This document shows positions 1 to 5,323 of a DNA stretch of 5,323 nucleotides, one piece after another. A program made the position numbers and the translations under genes. The stretch's first letter is position 1. Each line of letters begins with the position of its first letter. Origin of the DNA: an uncultured Pseudomonadota bacterium. GTDB lineage: Bacteria > Pseudomonadota > Gammaproteobacteria > Methylococcales > Methylomonadaceae. The DNA lies in the NCBI GenBank assembly GCA_903953455.1, contig CAJBJW010000056.1, forward strand, positions 1 through 5,323, read 5' to 3'. The notes below the pieces were generated by a model, which saw only the letters and a list, made by a program, of their open reading frames with translations, had not been told where the DNA came from and ran no database searches.

Positions 1-134
1 ATTAGTGAGAATACTCCAAAGTCTGAAATTTAAAATCATCCACAATTGACTAGCTATTCATTGACCGTCTTTTTGAGATTAAGGAATTTTTAGTAAAACA
101 CAATTTAAACTTATAAGATATTAAGTCGTAGCAG

Positions 135-3100
135 TTAAGTTAAATCACTAAACGCAAAGGTTGTTACACCTGTCAAAGTAACCAATTTCGTTACTTCTGC
201 CTCTGCAACACCAGCAGTAGCCGTATTCTGAATATTCCAGATTACTGTATTTGCTGAACCAATTTCGACCATTAAAAAATGTGCGCTTGAACTAATGTCT
301 AAAAATTTATTAGCAGTTTGAGCTGTGGCAAATAAACCAGCAACATCTGCAGCCGAATATGCAGTACTAGAATTTGTGATGGAAATTACAGAACCATCTG
401 GTGTTGTTGCGGACGCAGTAGCACCATAATTCTCTGTAGTAGATATTGTGACAAATGCACTCCCAGCAACAGCTTTAAGTGCGCCATTGACACCTAACAC
501 TTGTAGTTTGTCTGTAGCTGATAAAAAGTCTGTAATAGTATCGCCGCCTAATAAACCAGTAGCTTCTGTACTGCCATAGGCAAATACATCGCCACCATCA
601 CCACCAATTAAGCTATCAGCACCTGCACCGCCAATAATCGTATCAGCACCTGCACCGCCACTGATTGTATCCACCGCGGTACCACCAGTAATGCTATCAG
701 AAAGGCCTGATCCTGTTATATTTGTCGCGGCTATGGTATCAATCGTCCAACCGCTTCCAACTGTTACTGCCGCTAAATTAACGGAATTTCCTGCTGCGTG
801 AACAACCGCTGTAGTGACTCCTGATCCACCATTAGTGCTCGCTACTGTTGCCGTCCACGCACCTGTTGCGGTTGCAGTTGCGGTTGCGCCACTTGATACA
901 ATTAACACATCAGCTGAGCCACTCGCTCCCAAATCTGAAATGGTGTCAGAACCCGCTGTAATTCTAAATGTATCTGCACCTGCACCACCTGTAATATTAT
1001 CACTACCTGCGGTGCCTGTTATATCATCTATACTTGAAGAGCCAGTAATACTTGCAGGGTACGAGGTTCCTGTTGTTAATGAACCATCGAAATTCAATGT
1101 GCCCGCATTTTGTGAAGAGGTAATTGTACTAAAGTTATAGGTTGTTCCAGTTCCTGTAGCGACATTCTCTGGTTTTATTAGAGCAACGGCTCCATTAGAT
1201 ATATTAAGAATATCGGTTCCTATACCCCAATCTGTAATGGTGTCAGTTCCTAAATTTACGTTGATCGTATCATTACCTAAGCCACCAGTAATTTTATCGT
1301 CACCTGAACCGCCAGTAATCGTATCATCACCTAAGCCACCAATAATATTATCGGAAATAGCTGAGCCAGTGATACTATCGGCGCCATCTGAACCAGTAAC
1401 TGTATCCCCCGTTGTTGCAGAGATAGTAATATTGAAGCCTTCTTTTTGCCCCGTTAAATTAACATTTAAGCTTGTACCGTTAATATTGATTTTTTCTACA
1501 TTGATAATTGATGCATCTGTTGAATTTACAAATGCCGTAGTAATAGATAATGTATCATTTCCGTCGCCACCATCGATAGTATCAAGGGTTGTGACATCAG
1601 TCTCTTGGCTTGTTATGATAATAACATCATTACCTGAATCCGCTGAAATACTATCCGCACCTCCACCACCTTTAATGGTATCGGCAGCTAAACTACCAAT
1701 AATAGTCTCTCCTGTACTACTTCCTGTTATATTTACCGAAGATTTACCAGCAACAATTTTGGTTGTACCTGAACCTGCAACAATAGTATTGGAAGTTTCA
1801 ATTCCTGCAACGTTTTCTGTGCTACCCGTTAAAACTGTATAGCCTTTTGAATATAACCAATCTGTCGCATCACCGTTTAACTTAGCCGCATTGCTTTGTT
1901 TGAGGTATTCCATTTTTGTTGAACCTAACGCATTAAGCTGTACAAAACTAATAGCTTGAACAGCCGTGGTTGAAAGCGCATTAAGTTTATCTGCAGTTGT
2001 AGGAAGTACTGCACCGGATGTAAGGGCTGTAGTTGATGTGACTAAGCCAGCAAATGTCGTACTTTTCATTGCTTCAATTTGAGATGCTTTTAATGCCTGT
2101 ATTTGTGATACAGACAATCCACCAATTTGAAGTGTTGTTGCCGTAAGGTATGGCATTGCATCGTCACTGATAGCTGCAATATCTGCAGAATCGAACTTAG
2201 TGATATTTAATTTCCCAATCGATTTAGGATCCAAATTATTGATCGCTTGGGTTGTTAGAGCCGTTGCTTGATCAGCCGTCATTTTTGCAATTTGTGCTGC
2301 AGTCAATCCGATTGCTTGATCTGCTCCAATTTTACCTAACTGGTTGAGCGTCATGCTCGCAATTTGCCCTGTGGTAATTTTTATAATTTGATCTGGCGAC
2401 ATAGACTCAAAAGCAGCTGAATCTAATTTTGAAAATGCGACTGGTGTCAATGCAGCAATTGTTGCAGGTTGAAGTGCTAGAATATCAGCCGATTCTAAGT
2501 TAGCGATTTGTGTTGACGTCATGACTTTAGCTTGCACCGCAGTTAATGCACCAGCTTGCTCTTCAATGAGTGACTTAATTTGCGTTGGTGTTAAACCTAG
2601 TATATTTTTCGCTGTAAAGCCTACAATAGCTTCTGAGGGAATGGATTGTAATGTGAGCGTATTAATTGCAGCTACTTGCACCGCACTCAATGCTCCAATA
2701 GTTGCTGGTGTCAGTAAAGTTGCGCCATCTGCGTCTAGTGCATTAATTTGGGCTGTACTTAAATAAGCATATTGAGCCGGTTTTAAAGCAGCAATTTGAC
2801 CATCGCCTGTTAATTCAGAAAGACTCAAACCGGGCATATTGGCTTTAGTGAGTCCAGCAAGGGCTTTTGTAGTTAATGCAGCAGTTGCATCTGCACTTAA
2901 TTTATCAATTTGCGTCGAAGTTAAAACACTAATTTGCGAAGAAGTAAGCATTGTTGATTGATCAGCCGTAATTTTCTCAATTACACTAGGAGATAAGGCT
3001 TTAAATACAGTCGAAGGAATCATTTTAATAAAATCCCCACTAAAAAATTCCATTTTAGCTGCAGGAATTGCCACAATAGCTTTGCTTGAAATACTTAGTG

Positions 3101-3842
3101 CTTGCTTTGAAGTAAGTGCCGGAATTTGCTCTTCAGTCAAATTGCTGAATTGAATTGATGTCAACGCCCCTATTTGCGATGACGTTAGCGCTCCAATTTG
3201 TTCGGGTAATAATTTAGTAATATTATCGCTCACAAGTAACGCGACTTTAAGTCCCGCTAAATTACCAAGAGTACTACCAGAACCTACTGATAATGCGCCT
3301 AAATGGTCCATATCTAGCGTAGTTAATTGTGCTGATGTTAAGGCGCCTACTTGCACTGAAGTCAGTTTTGAAAATTGTTCAATCGGTAAATTGGAAATTA
3401 AATCACCTTTTAGATTGGCTATATTTAATCCGACTAAACTTTTTGCAGAGATAGCACCTAATTGTTCCGCTGCTAAAAAGCCTAATTGTTTAGAGGTTAA
3501 CGTTGCAATTTGTGTTGACGTTAATGCACCGATTTGGTCTGCTGTAAGTACTGGAAGTTGATCGGATGTTAATTTTGTTAATGGTAAGCTCACCATGGCA
3601 GCTGGAATAATCCCTGTTAAGGCATCACTTGGGATTTTAGATAATACGTTGGTCAAACTAGGAATAGAGGCCGCTTTAAGAACAGCTAAATAATCGGAGG
3701 TCAGTGTAGCCGCCTGTGCAGTGGTGATTACAGCGAAATCTGCTGCAGTAAATTTAGCAAAATCGGCTACACTGAATTCGGTAATTTCACCGCCGTCGCT
3801 AAAGGAGCTTTTTGTAGTAAATTTTTTTAATATAGTAGCCAT
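135..3842 (-). CDS. Large secreted RTX protein with an N-terminal octapeptide-repeat domain
   Basis: Encodes 1235 residues. Seen: no signal peptide and no cysteine. Residues ~23-645 are tandem octapeptides (L-T-x-x-Q-I/L-x-x, e.g. LTADQIGA at 99-106). A linker follows to ~700. Nine good RTX nonapeptides (GGxGxDxUx) start at residues 725, 758, 835, 844, 853, 952, 1062, 1071 and 1080. The stretch after the last one (DVFAYG, then DTITDF and DKLQVLG) is the usual close of an RTX beta-roll. The final ~55 residues carry IWNIQNT and end in FAFSDLT, resembling C-terminal modules of type I secretion substrates. Known: RTX repeats bind calcium and fold outside the cell after export by an ABC transporter, adaptor and TolC-like pore. 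None of these is encoded here. Inferred role: surface-layer, adhesion or biofilm protein; no enzymatic domain was recognised. The start is supported by AAGGA (3850-3854), 7 bases upstream of ATG. No convincing promoter or terminator was found; the function is uncertain. Confidence 0.93.
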   Translation of the reverse strand: MATILKKFTTKSSFSDGGEITEFSVADFAKFTAADFAVITTAQAATLTSDYLAVLKAASIPSLTNVLSKIPSDALTGIIPAAMVSLPLTKLTSDQLPVLTADQIGALTSTQIATLTSKQLGFLAAEQLGAISAKSLVGLNIANLKGDLISNLPIEQFSKLTSVQVGALTSAQLTTLDMDHLGALSVGSGSTLGNLAGLKVALLVSDNITKLLPEQIGALTSSQIGALTSIQFSNLTEEQIPALTSKQALSISSKAIVAIPAAKMEFFSGDFIKMIPSTVFKALSPSVIEKITADQSTMLTSSQISVLTSTQIDKLSADATAALTTKALAGLTKANMPGLSLSELTGDGQIAALKPAQYAYLSTAQINALDADGATLLTPATIGALSAVQVAAINTLTLQSIPSEAIVGFTAKNILGLTPTQIKSLIEEQAGALTAVQAKVMTSTQIANLESADILALQPATIAALTPVAFSKLDSAAFESMSPDQIIKITTGQIASMTLNQLGKIGADQAIGLTAAQIAKMTADQATALTTQAINNLDPKSIGKLNITKFDSADIAAISDDAMPYLTATTLQIGGLSVSQIQALKASQIEAMKSTTFAGLVTSTTALTSGAVLPTTADKLNALSTTAVQAISFVQLNALGSTKMEYLKQSNAAKLNGDATDWLYSKGYTVLTGSTENVAGIETSNTIVAGSGTTKIVAGKSSVNITGSSTGETIIGSLAADTIKGGGGADSISADSGNDVIIITSQETDVTTLDTIDGGDGNDTLSITTAFVNSTDASIINVEKININGTSLNVNLTGQKEGFNITISATTGDTVTGSDGADSITGSAISDNIIGGLGDDTITGGSGDDKITGGLGNDTINVNLGTDTITDWGIGTDILNISNGAVALIKPENVATGTGTTYNFSTITSSQNAGTLNFDGSLTTGTSYPASITGSSSIDDITGTAGSDNITGGAGADTFRITAGSDTISDLGASGSADVLIVSSGATATATATGAWTATVASTNGGSGVTTAVVHAAGNSVNLAAVTVGSGWTIDTIAATNITGSGLSDSITGGTAVDTISGGAGADTIIGGAGADSLIGGDGGDVFAYGSTEATGLLGGDTITDFLSATDKLQVLGVNGALKAVAGSAFVTISTTENYGATASATTPDGSVISITNSSTAYSAADVAGLFATAQTANKFLDISSSAHFLMVEIGSANTVIWNIQNTATAGVAEAEVTKLVTLTGVTTFAFSDLT
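614..660 (-). repeat. 27-bp-period direct repeat within the last RTX nucleus
   Basis: A 20-bp sequence occurs identically at 614-633 and 641-660, a period of 27 bp, which is one RTX nonapeptide. On the coding strand the two copies encode two nearly identical GGAGAD units (residues 1062-1079). The exact identity, in contrast to the divergence of the other repeats, suggests recent duplication or conversion. Confidence 0.8.
865..888 (-). repeat. Hexanucleotide tandem repeat (4 copies) encoding an Ala-Thr run
   Basis: Four consecutive hexamers read GTTGCG, GTTGCA, GTTGCG, GTTGCG on the plus strand. On the coding strand they give the alternating Ala-Thr run near residues 986-993, in the spacer between the third and fourth RTX nuclei. 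Gain or loss of a unit keeps the reading frame, so the tract could vary in length by slippage. Confidence 0.75.
1908..3776 (-). repeat. Tandem octapeptide-coding repeat (about 70 imperfect 24-bp units)
   Basis: This DNA encodes residues ~23-645 of the RTX protein as back-to-back octapeptides. The first position is L, I or M, the second usually T or S, the fifth often Q, and the sixth I, L or V. Clean runs include residues 91-130 and 211-246. A few units are expanded or shortened, for example around residues 63-70, 185-200 and 340-350. Synonymous codons differ widely between units, so the array is old and maintained at the protein level rather than newly amplified. The fold is not obvious from sequence: the T/S-x-x-Q/E spacing is that of a helix N-cap box, which would suit one short helix per unit, but a beta-solenoid is also possible. 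Confidence 0.85.
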
Positions 3843-3941
3843 TTTTCAGTCCTTAAAGTAATCATGTATGGATGTTCAACAAGTAACATTGGACTTATTG
3901 ACTTTACAACTTTCTGTGGACTTCACTATACAAAACTAAAC

Positions 3942-4085
3942 TTACATTAACCTGTCATCTAAATTATGAGACATCTCTTGTGATCGAGGCCTTGCAGATG
4001 GCGATTTGGCAGCGAAAACCACCCAAAGGACTCCTTTAGCAGACAGATCGCAGCAGTCAATACGCTTCAAAAGAACATCGGGCAT
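3942..4085 (-). CDS. Candidate 47-residue ORF overlapping the end of the IHF-beta-like gene
   Basis: An ATG overlaps the ihfB-like stop codon as TGATG, an arrangement typical of translational coupling. The frame runs 47 codons (begins MPDVLLKRIDCCDL, ends NLDDRLM) to a TAA. I do not recognise the product: it has two adjacent cysteines, a short hydrophobic stretch (GVLWVVFAA) and a basic SARPRSQ segment, with no clear domain. The frame lies in a block (about 3965-4084) of roughly 50% GC, clearly richer than the AT-rich sequence around it. The opposite strand is also open across most of this block, so the frame may be fortuitous and the DNA may instead be a fragment of an inserted repeat or an old gene. 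It has no ribosome binding site of its own. Confidence 0.22.
   Translation of the reverse strand: MPDVLLKRIDCCDLSAKGVLWVVFAAKSPSARPRSQEMSHNLDDRLM
4025..4037. repeat. Perfect 6-bp-arm palindrome (AAAGGA-C-TCCTTT)
   Basis: Two six-base arms flank one central base, in the GC-richer block between the IHF-beta-like gene and the RTX gene. It could be an operator half-site pair for a dimeric regulator. It is too tight to form a normal hairpin loop, no T tract follows it, and its function is unknown. Confidence 0.3.
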
Positions 4086-4393
4086 CACAATTTTTTAATC
4101 TTGTATTGACTGGATGACTCATCTACGCGTTTTTTTAAATCTGCACCCATCTTAAAATGCACCGAATGTGTTTGCTTTATTGCAATGGACTCACCCGTTT
4201 TTGGATTGCGTCCAATTCGTGCTGCACGAAAGCGCAAACTAAACGCCCCAAAATCCCTAATTTCAACACGCCCTCCTTTTGCCAGTTCTTCTTCCATACG
4301 CATTAATATTATATTTACTGCAGCTTCAATATCTGCGTTTGATAAATGCTTTTGTTTACGTGAAAGTAAATTAATGAGTTCTGACTTTGTCAT
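4085..4393 (-). CDS. ihfB: Integration host factor beta-like (HU/IHF family) DNA-binding protein
   Basis: Encodes 102 residues. The family forms dimers that bend DNA sharply; IHF-beta pairs with IHF-alpha at specific sites and acts in recombination, replication and transcription. Seen: it begins MTKSELI as E. coli IhfB does and aligns without gaps to about residue 90. E44 and R46 in VEIRDFGAFSL match the site-reading residues of IhfB, and GRNPKTGE (61-68) holds the intercalating proline P64. Odd points: the usual G47 is D, the usual PHFKPGK near the C-terminus is VHFKMGA, and there is a lysine-rich extension (YKIKKL) beyond the normal end. It is not preceded by rpsA, the usual neighbour of housekeeping ihfB in gammaproteobacteria, so it may be a second, accessory copy. 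The ATG has only a weak upstream purine stretch and no clear ribosome binding site; alignment to IhfB decides the start. Its stop overlaps a candidate downstream ATG. Confidence 0.88.
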   Translation of the reverse strand: MTKSELINLLSRKQKHLSNADIEAAVNIILMRMEEELAKGGRVEIRDFGAFSLRFRAARIGRNPKTGESIAIKQTHSVHFKMGADLKKRVDESSSQYKIKKL

Positions 4394-4436
4394 ATTGAAT
4401 CTTTGAATTAGAAAGAAAATATCGCTCTTATTAATG

Positions 4437-4449
4437 CAACGCTCTGATT
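4437..4449 (-). promoter_or_regulatory. Candidate IHF binding site upstream of the IHF-beta-like gene
   Basis: On the minus strand the sequence AATCAGAGCGTTG fits the IHF core consensus WATCARNNNNTTR at every defined position. It lies 44 bases upstream of the start codon, in AT-rich DNA suited to IHF wrapping. E. coli ihf genes are known to be autoregulated, so feedback control is plausible. The short consensus can match by chance. Confidence 0.4.
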
Positions 4450-4473
4450 TGATTTATATCGTTTTGCCTAAAC

Positions 4474-4508
4474 AAAAAAGCTCTCACTGCTTTGCAACAA
4501 TGAGAGCT
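4474..4508 (-). terminator. Rho-independent terminator, minus strand
   Basis: Read on the minus strand, an 11-bp stem (AGCTCTCATTG pairing with CAGTGAGAGCT, one G-U pair) closes an 8-base loop and runs directly into a T tract at 4474-4479 followed by GTTT. It ends transcripts coming from the right and insulates the IHF-beta-like gene, whose ATG is about 80 bases further on. No T tract follows in the plus direction. Confidence 0.8.
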
Positions 4509-4553
4509 GAGAGATCAAACCAAACTTGAACGCATAAAAAATAATCTGAAGCT

Positions 4554-4582
4554 AGTATCAATTACTTTTCTAATCGACTCAA
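4554..4582 (-). promoter_or_regulatory. Weak candidate sigma70 promoter between the two terminators
   Basis: On the minus strand, TTGAGT (4577-4582) is separated by 17 bases from GATACT (4554-4559); each matches consensus at four of six positions. A transcript starting near 4547 would end at the terminator at 4474-4508, giving an RNA of about 75 bases. This is the best promoter I see between the two terminators, but it is weak. Confidence 0.22.
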
Positions 4583-4617
4583 TACGTCAAATGACTTATC
4601 AAATGGATTTTATGAGC

Positions 4618-4653
4618 AAAAAAACCCCCATTACTTCAATAAAATAATGAGAG
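4618..4653 (-). terminator. Rho-independent terminator after the small membrane protein gene
   Basis: On the minus strand, CTCTCATTATTT pairs with AAGTAATGGGGG in a 12-bp stem containing several G-U pairs. The loop has five bases and a run of seven T (4618-4624) follows. It begins about 65 bases after the stop of the 52-residue gene and fits as its terminator. Its left arm region resembles that of the second terminator at 4474-4508. Confidence 0.75.
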
Positions 4654-4717
4654 CAGAGATTTCATGCTTGAAGAAAACAACGTTTAAAACAATAGGAGTA
4701 ACAAAGTGAAAAAAGAG

Positions 4718-4876
4718 TCATCCGTTATTTTTATTTTCAATATGTAAATGGGAATTGCTCAAAATTGTAGCTATTGCAAACAAGATTGAGGAAATGATAA
4801 ATTGACCTGAAACAAATCCAGTAATCCCAAATATAAACATCAAGCCAATTAATATGTCTCTGTAAAGCAGAATCAT
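4718..4876 (-). CDS. Small two-helix membrane protein (52 residues), unrecognised
   Basis: Encodes 52 residues, beginning MILLYRDILIG and ending HIENKNNG. Residues ~8-23 (LIGLMFIFGITGFV) and ~26-39 (FIISSILFAIATIL) form two hydrophobic segments separated by a short S-G-Q turn, with a polar tail rich in N, H, E and K. This suggests a membrane hairpin, or one long helix with a break. I do not recognise a family and assign no function. The ATG is the only in-frame ATG after an upstream stop at 4895-4897, and AGG (4885-4887) lies 8 bases ahead of it. A sigma70-like promoter at 4929-4956 and a terminator at 4618-4653 frame the gene as a single transcription unit. That framing and the protein-like composition are the main support; conservation is untested. 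Confidence 0.62.
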   Translation of the reverse strand: MILLYRDILIGLMFIFGITGFVSGQFIISSILFAIATILSNSHLHIENKNNG

Positions 4877-4928
4877 AATATGTACCTGTATTTGTTAATA
4901 AAGTCTAAAAATAACATTGTTGCAGACT

Positions 4929-4956
4929 AATATACTCTGTAATTATTAATTAACAA
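4929..4956 (-). promoter_or_regulatory. Candidate sigma70 promoter for the small membrane protein gene
   Basis: On the minus strand, TTGTTA (4951-4956, four of six consensus bases) is followed after 16 bases by TATATT (4929-4934, five of six). Transcription would begin around 4922, about 45 bases upstream of the ATG at 4876. The surrounding DNA is very AT-rich, which raises the chance of a random match. Confidence 0.42.
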
Positions 4957-4968
4957 TACATCGATTTA

Positions 4969-5323
4969 TTAATTCATAGTTTCCCAAAAAGATACTATAC
5001 CAACAATAAAGATCAAGCATTCAATATTAGGTAACATAAACCACATAATAAAGTTGAATGCAGTTTGGCAAATATAATGCTCCACGTCAGGAACGGTGGA
5101 GTCTTTTGATTGATTATTACTATTACTGGGTGTCAATTCAATACCGAAATTATCACCCCTGAGTCGGGCAACTTCGGCATATAACTTAACTTTTAACTTT
5201 GCGAGTTCGTAGTTAGCAATACGTTTATCCGATGTCTTGAGAGATATCAGTAATTCGGTTTTGCCATAGTGTGATTTGAGGTCTGTTGGAATGCGAGTTC
5301 TGAAATAGAAATGCGATTTTCTA
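4969..5323 (-). pseudogene. Truncated tyrosine recombinase / phage-type integrase, N-terminal fragment; start lies outside the window
   Basis: The frame is open from the right edge to a TAA at 4969-4971, giving 117 visible residues. Residues 1-55, opening RKSHFYFRTRIPTDLKSHYG and continuing through ELLISLKTSDKRIA to AEVARLRG, match the N-terminal module of many phage-type integrases (F/Y-x-F-R-x-R-I-P-x-D-L, then S-L-K-T-x-D). A polar stretch (SNSNNQSKD, 66-74) would normally lead into the core-binding domain. Instead the frame passes through VPDVEHYICQ into a hydrophobic tail (residues ~89-113, including ECLIFIVGIVSF) and stops. The core-binding domain and the catalytic R...K...HxxR...H/W...Y set are absent, so it cannot act as a recombinase. 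It is most likely the remains of an integrated element, broken by deletion or rearrangement near residue 75. A functional short protein with a membrane tail is a less likely alternative. Confidence 0.72.
5080..5101. repeat. Inverted repeat near the end of recombinase homology
   Basis: CTCCAC and GTGGAG are perfect 6-bp arms around a 10-base centre, extendable by GT/AC if one C is bulged. It lies where the integrase-like sequence gives way to the hydrophobic tail. In the plus direction it is followed by TCTTTTG, giving it a weak terminator look, but there is no plus-strand gene for it to serve. Confidence 0.45.

Larger units (their letters stand above)
573..1745 (-). repeat. RTX calcium-binding region in four ~110-residue modules
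   Basis: Encodes residues ~700-1090. Four RTX nuclei each open with an I/V-T-G-S tetrapeptide whose threonine falls at residue 706, 816, 933 or 1043, giving spacings of 110, 117 and 110. Each nucleus continues through degenerate D-x-I-x-G units into one to three canonical GGxGxD repeats. A spacer rich in T, S, V and A follows each of the first three. This points to module duplication rather than one continuous beta-roll. RTX GGxGxD turns are known to bind calcium. Confidence 0.8.

Noticed and set aside
1..134. Short open stretches and an ACTTA/TAAGT dyad downstream of the RTX gene
   Set aside because: Frames are under 20 codons, and the dyad has a weak stem and no T tract, so neither a gene nor a terminator is supported.
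814..1140. 108-codon plus-strand frame opposite the RTX gene
   Set aside because: Proline/valine-rich translation is the complement of the Gly/Asp/Thr-rich RTX repeats; no ribosome binding site or domain.
1237..1842. 201-codon plus-strand frame opposite the RTX gene
   Set aside because: The same kind of antisense shadow: PPVILS-type repeats mirror the GGxGxD coding repeats.
2521..2766. 81-codon plus-strand frame opposite the octapeptide region
   Set aside because: Antisense shadow of a repetitive gene with no independent support.
1908..3776. CRISPR-like regular repeats
   Set aside because: The 24-bp periodicity is coding, with diverged units and no spacer structure.
3925..3952. TATAGT as a -10 element for the RTX gene
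   Set aside because: No acceptable -35 element lies at 15-19 bases, so the promoter call was dropped.
4185..4406. 73-codon plus-strand frame opposite the IHF-beta-like gene
   Set aside because: The minus-strand product is a clear IHF-beta homologue; this frame has no recognisable features.
4693..4747. AGGAG followed 7 bases later by GTG and 13 codons (MKKESSVIFIFNM) on the plus strand
   Set aside because: The ribosome-binding signal is good, but the frame is very short, overlaps the 3' end of the 52-residue gene antisense, and no promoter was seen.
4493..4924. 10-bp inverted match TGCAACAATG (4493-4502) and its complement (4915-4924) flanking the small membrane gene
   Set aside because: Ten bases in AT-rich DNA is weak, one copy is part of a terminator stem and loop, and no target-site duplication is visible.

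Overview
The window looks like an accessory stretch of a proteobacterial chromosome, most likely a gammaproteobacterium. The basis is an IHF-beta type DNA-binding protein (a proteobacterial family), a type I secreted RTX protein, and AT-rich intergenic DNA. Species cannot be named from the sequence. Everything I can support as a gene is on the minus strand, so the layout reads right to left in transcription order.

Right edge (4969-5323): the N-terminal part of a tyrosine recombinase / phage-type integrase enters from outside the window. It loses homology before the core-binding and catalytic domains and ends in a short hydrophobic tail, so it looks like the scar of a mobile element. Next (4718-4876) is a 52-residue two-helix membrane protein with its own sigma70-like promoter and a terminator (4618-4653). 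A second, related terminator (4474-4508) follows about 110 bases on, possibly ending a short RNA. Then comes an IHF-beta-like gene (4085-4393) with a consensus-matching IHF site just upstream of its start. A 47-codon frame (3942-4085) overlaps its stop codon in a TGATG arrangement and lies in a block of about 50% GC, unlike the AT-rich sequence on either side.

The left 70% of the window (135-3842) is one gene for a 1235-residue, cysteine-free protein with no signal peptide. Residues ~23-645 are a tandem array of imperfect octapeptides of the form L-T-x-x-Q-I/L-x-x. Residues ~700-1090 hold four calcium-binding RTX nuclei spaced 110-117 residues apart, and the C-terminal module resembles those of type I secretion substrates. 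It is probably a surface-layer-like, adhesive or biofilm protein exported by a type I secretion system encoded elsewhere. Bases 1-134, downstream of it, hold no supported gene.

No multi-gene pathway is evident. The most interesting points are the octapeptide domain of unknown fold, the divergent IHF-beta copy sitting beside a recombinase remnant, the unrecognised small membrane protein, and the compact region of terminators and possible regulatory sites between 4394 and 4960.
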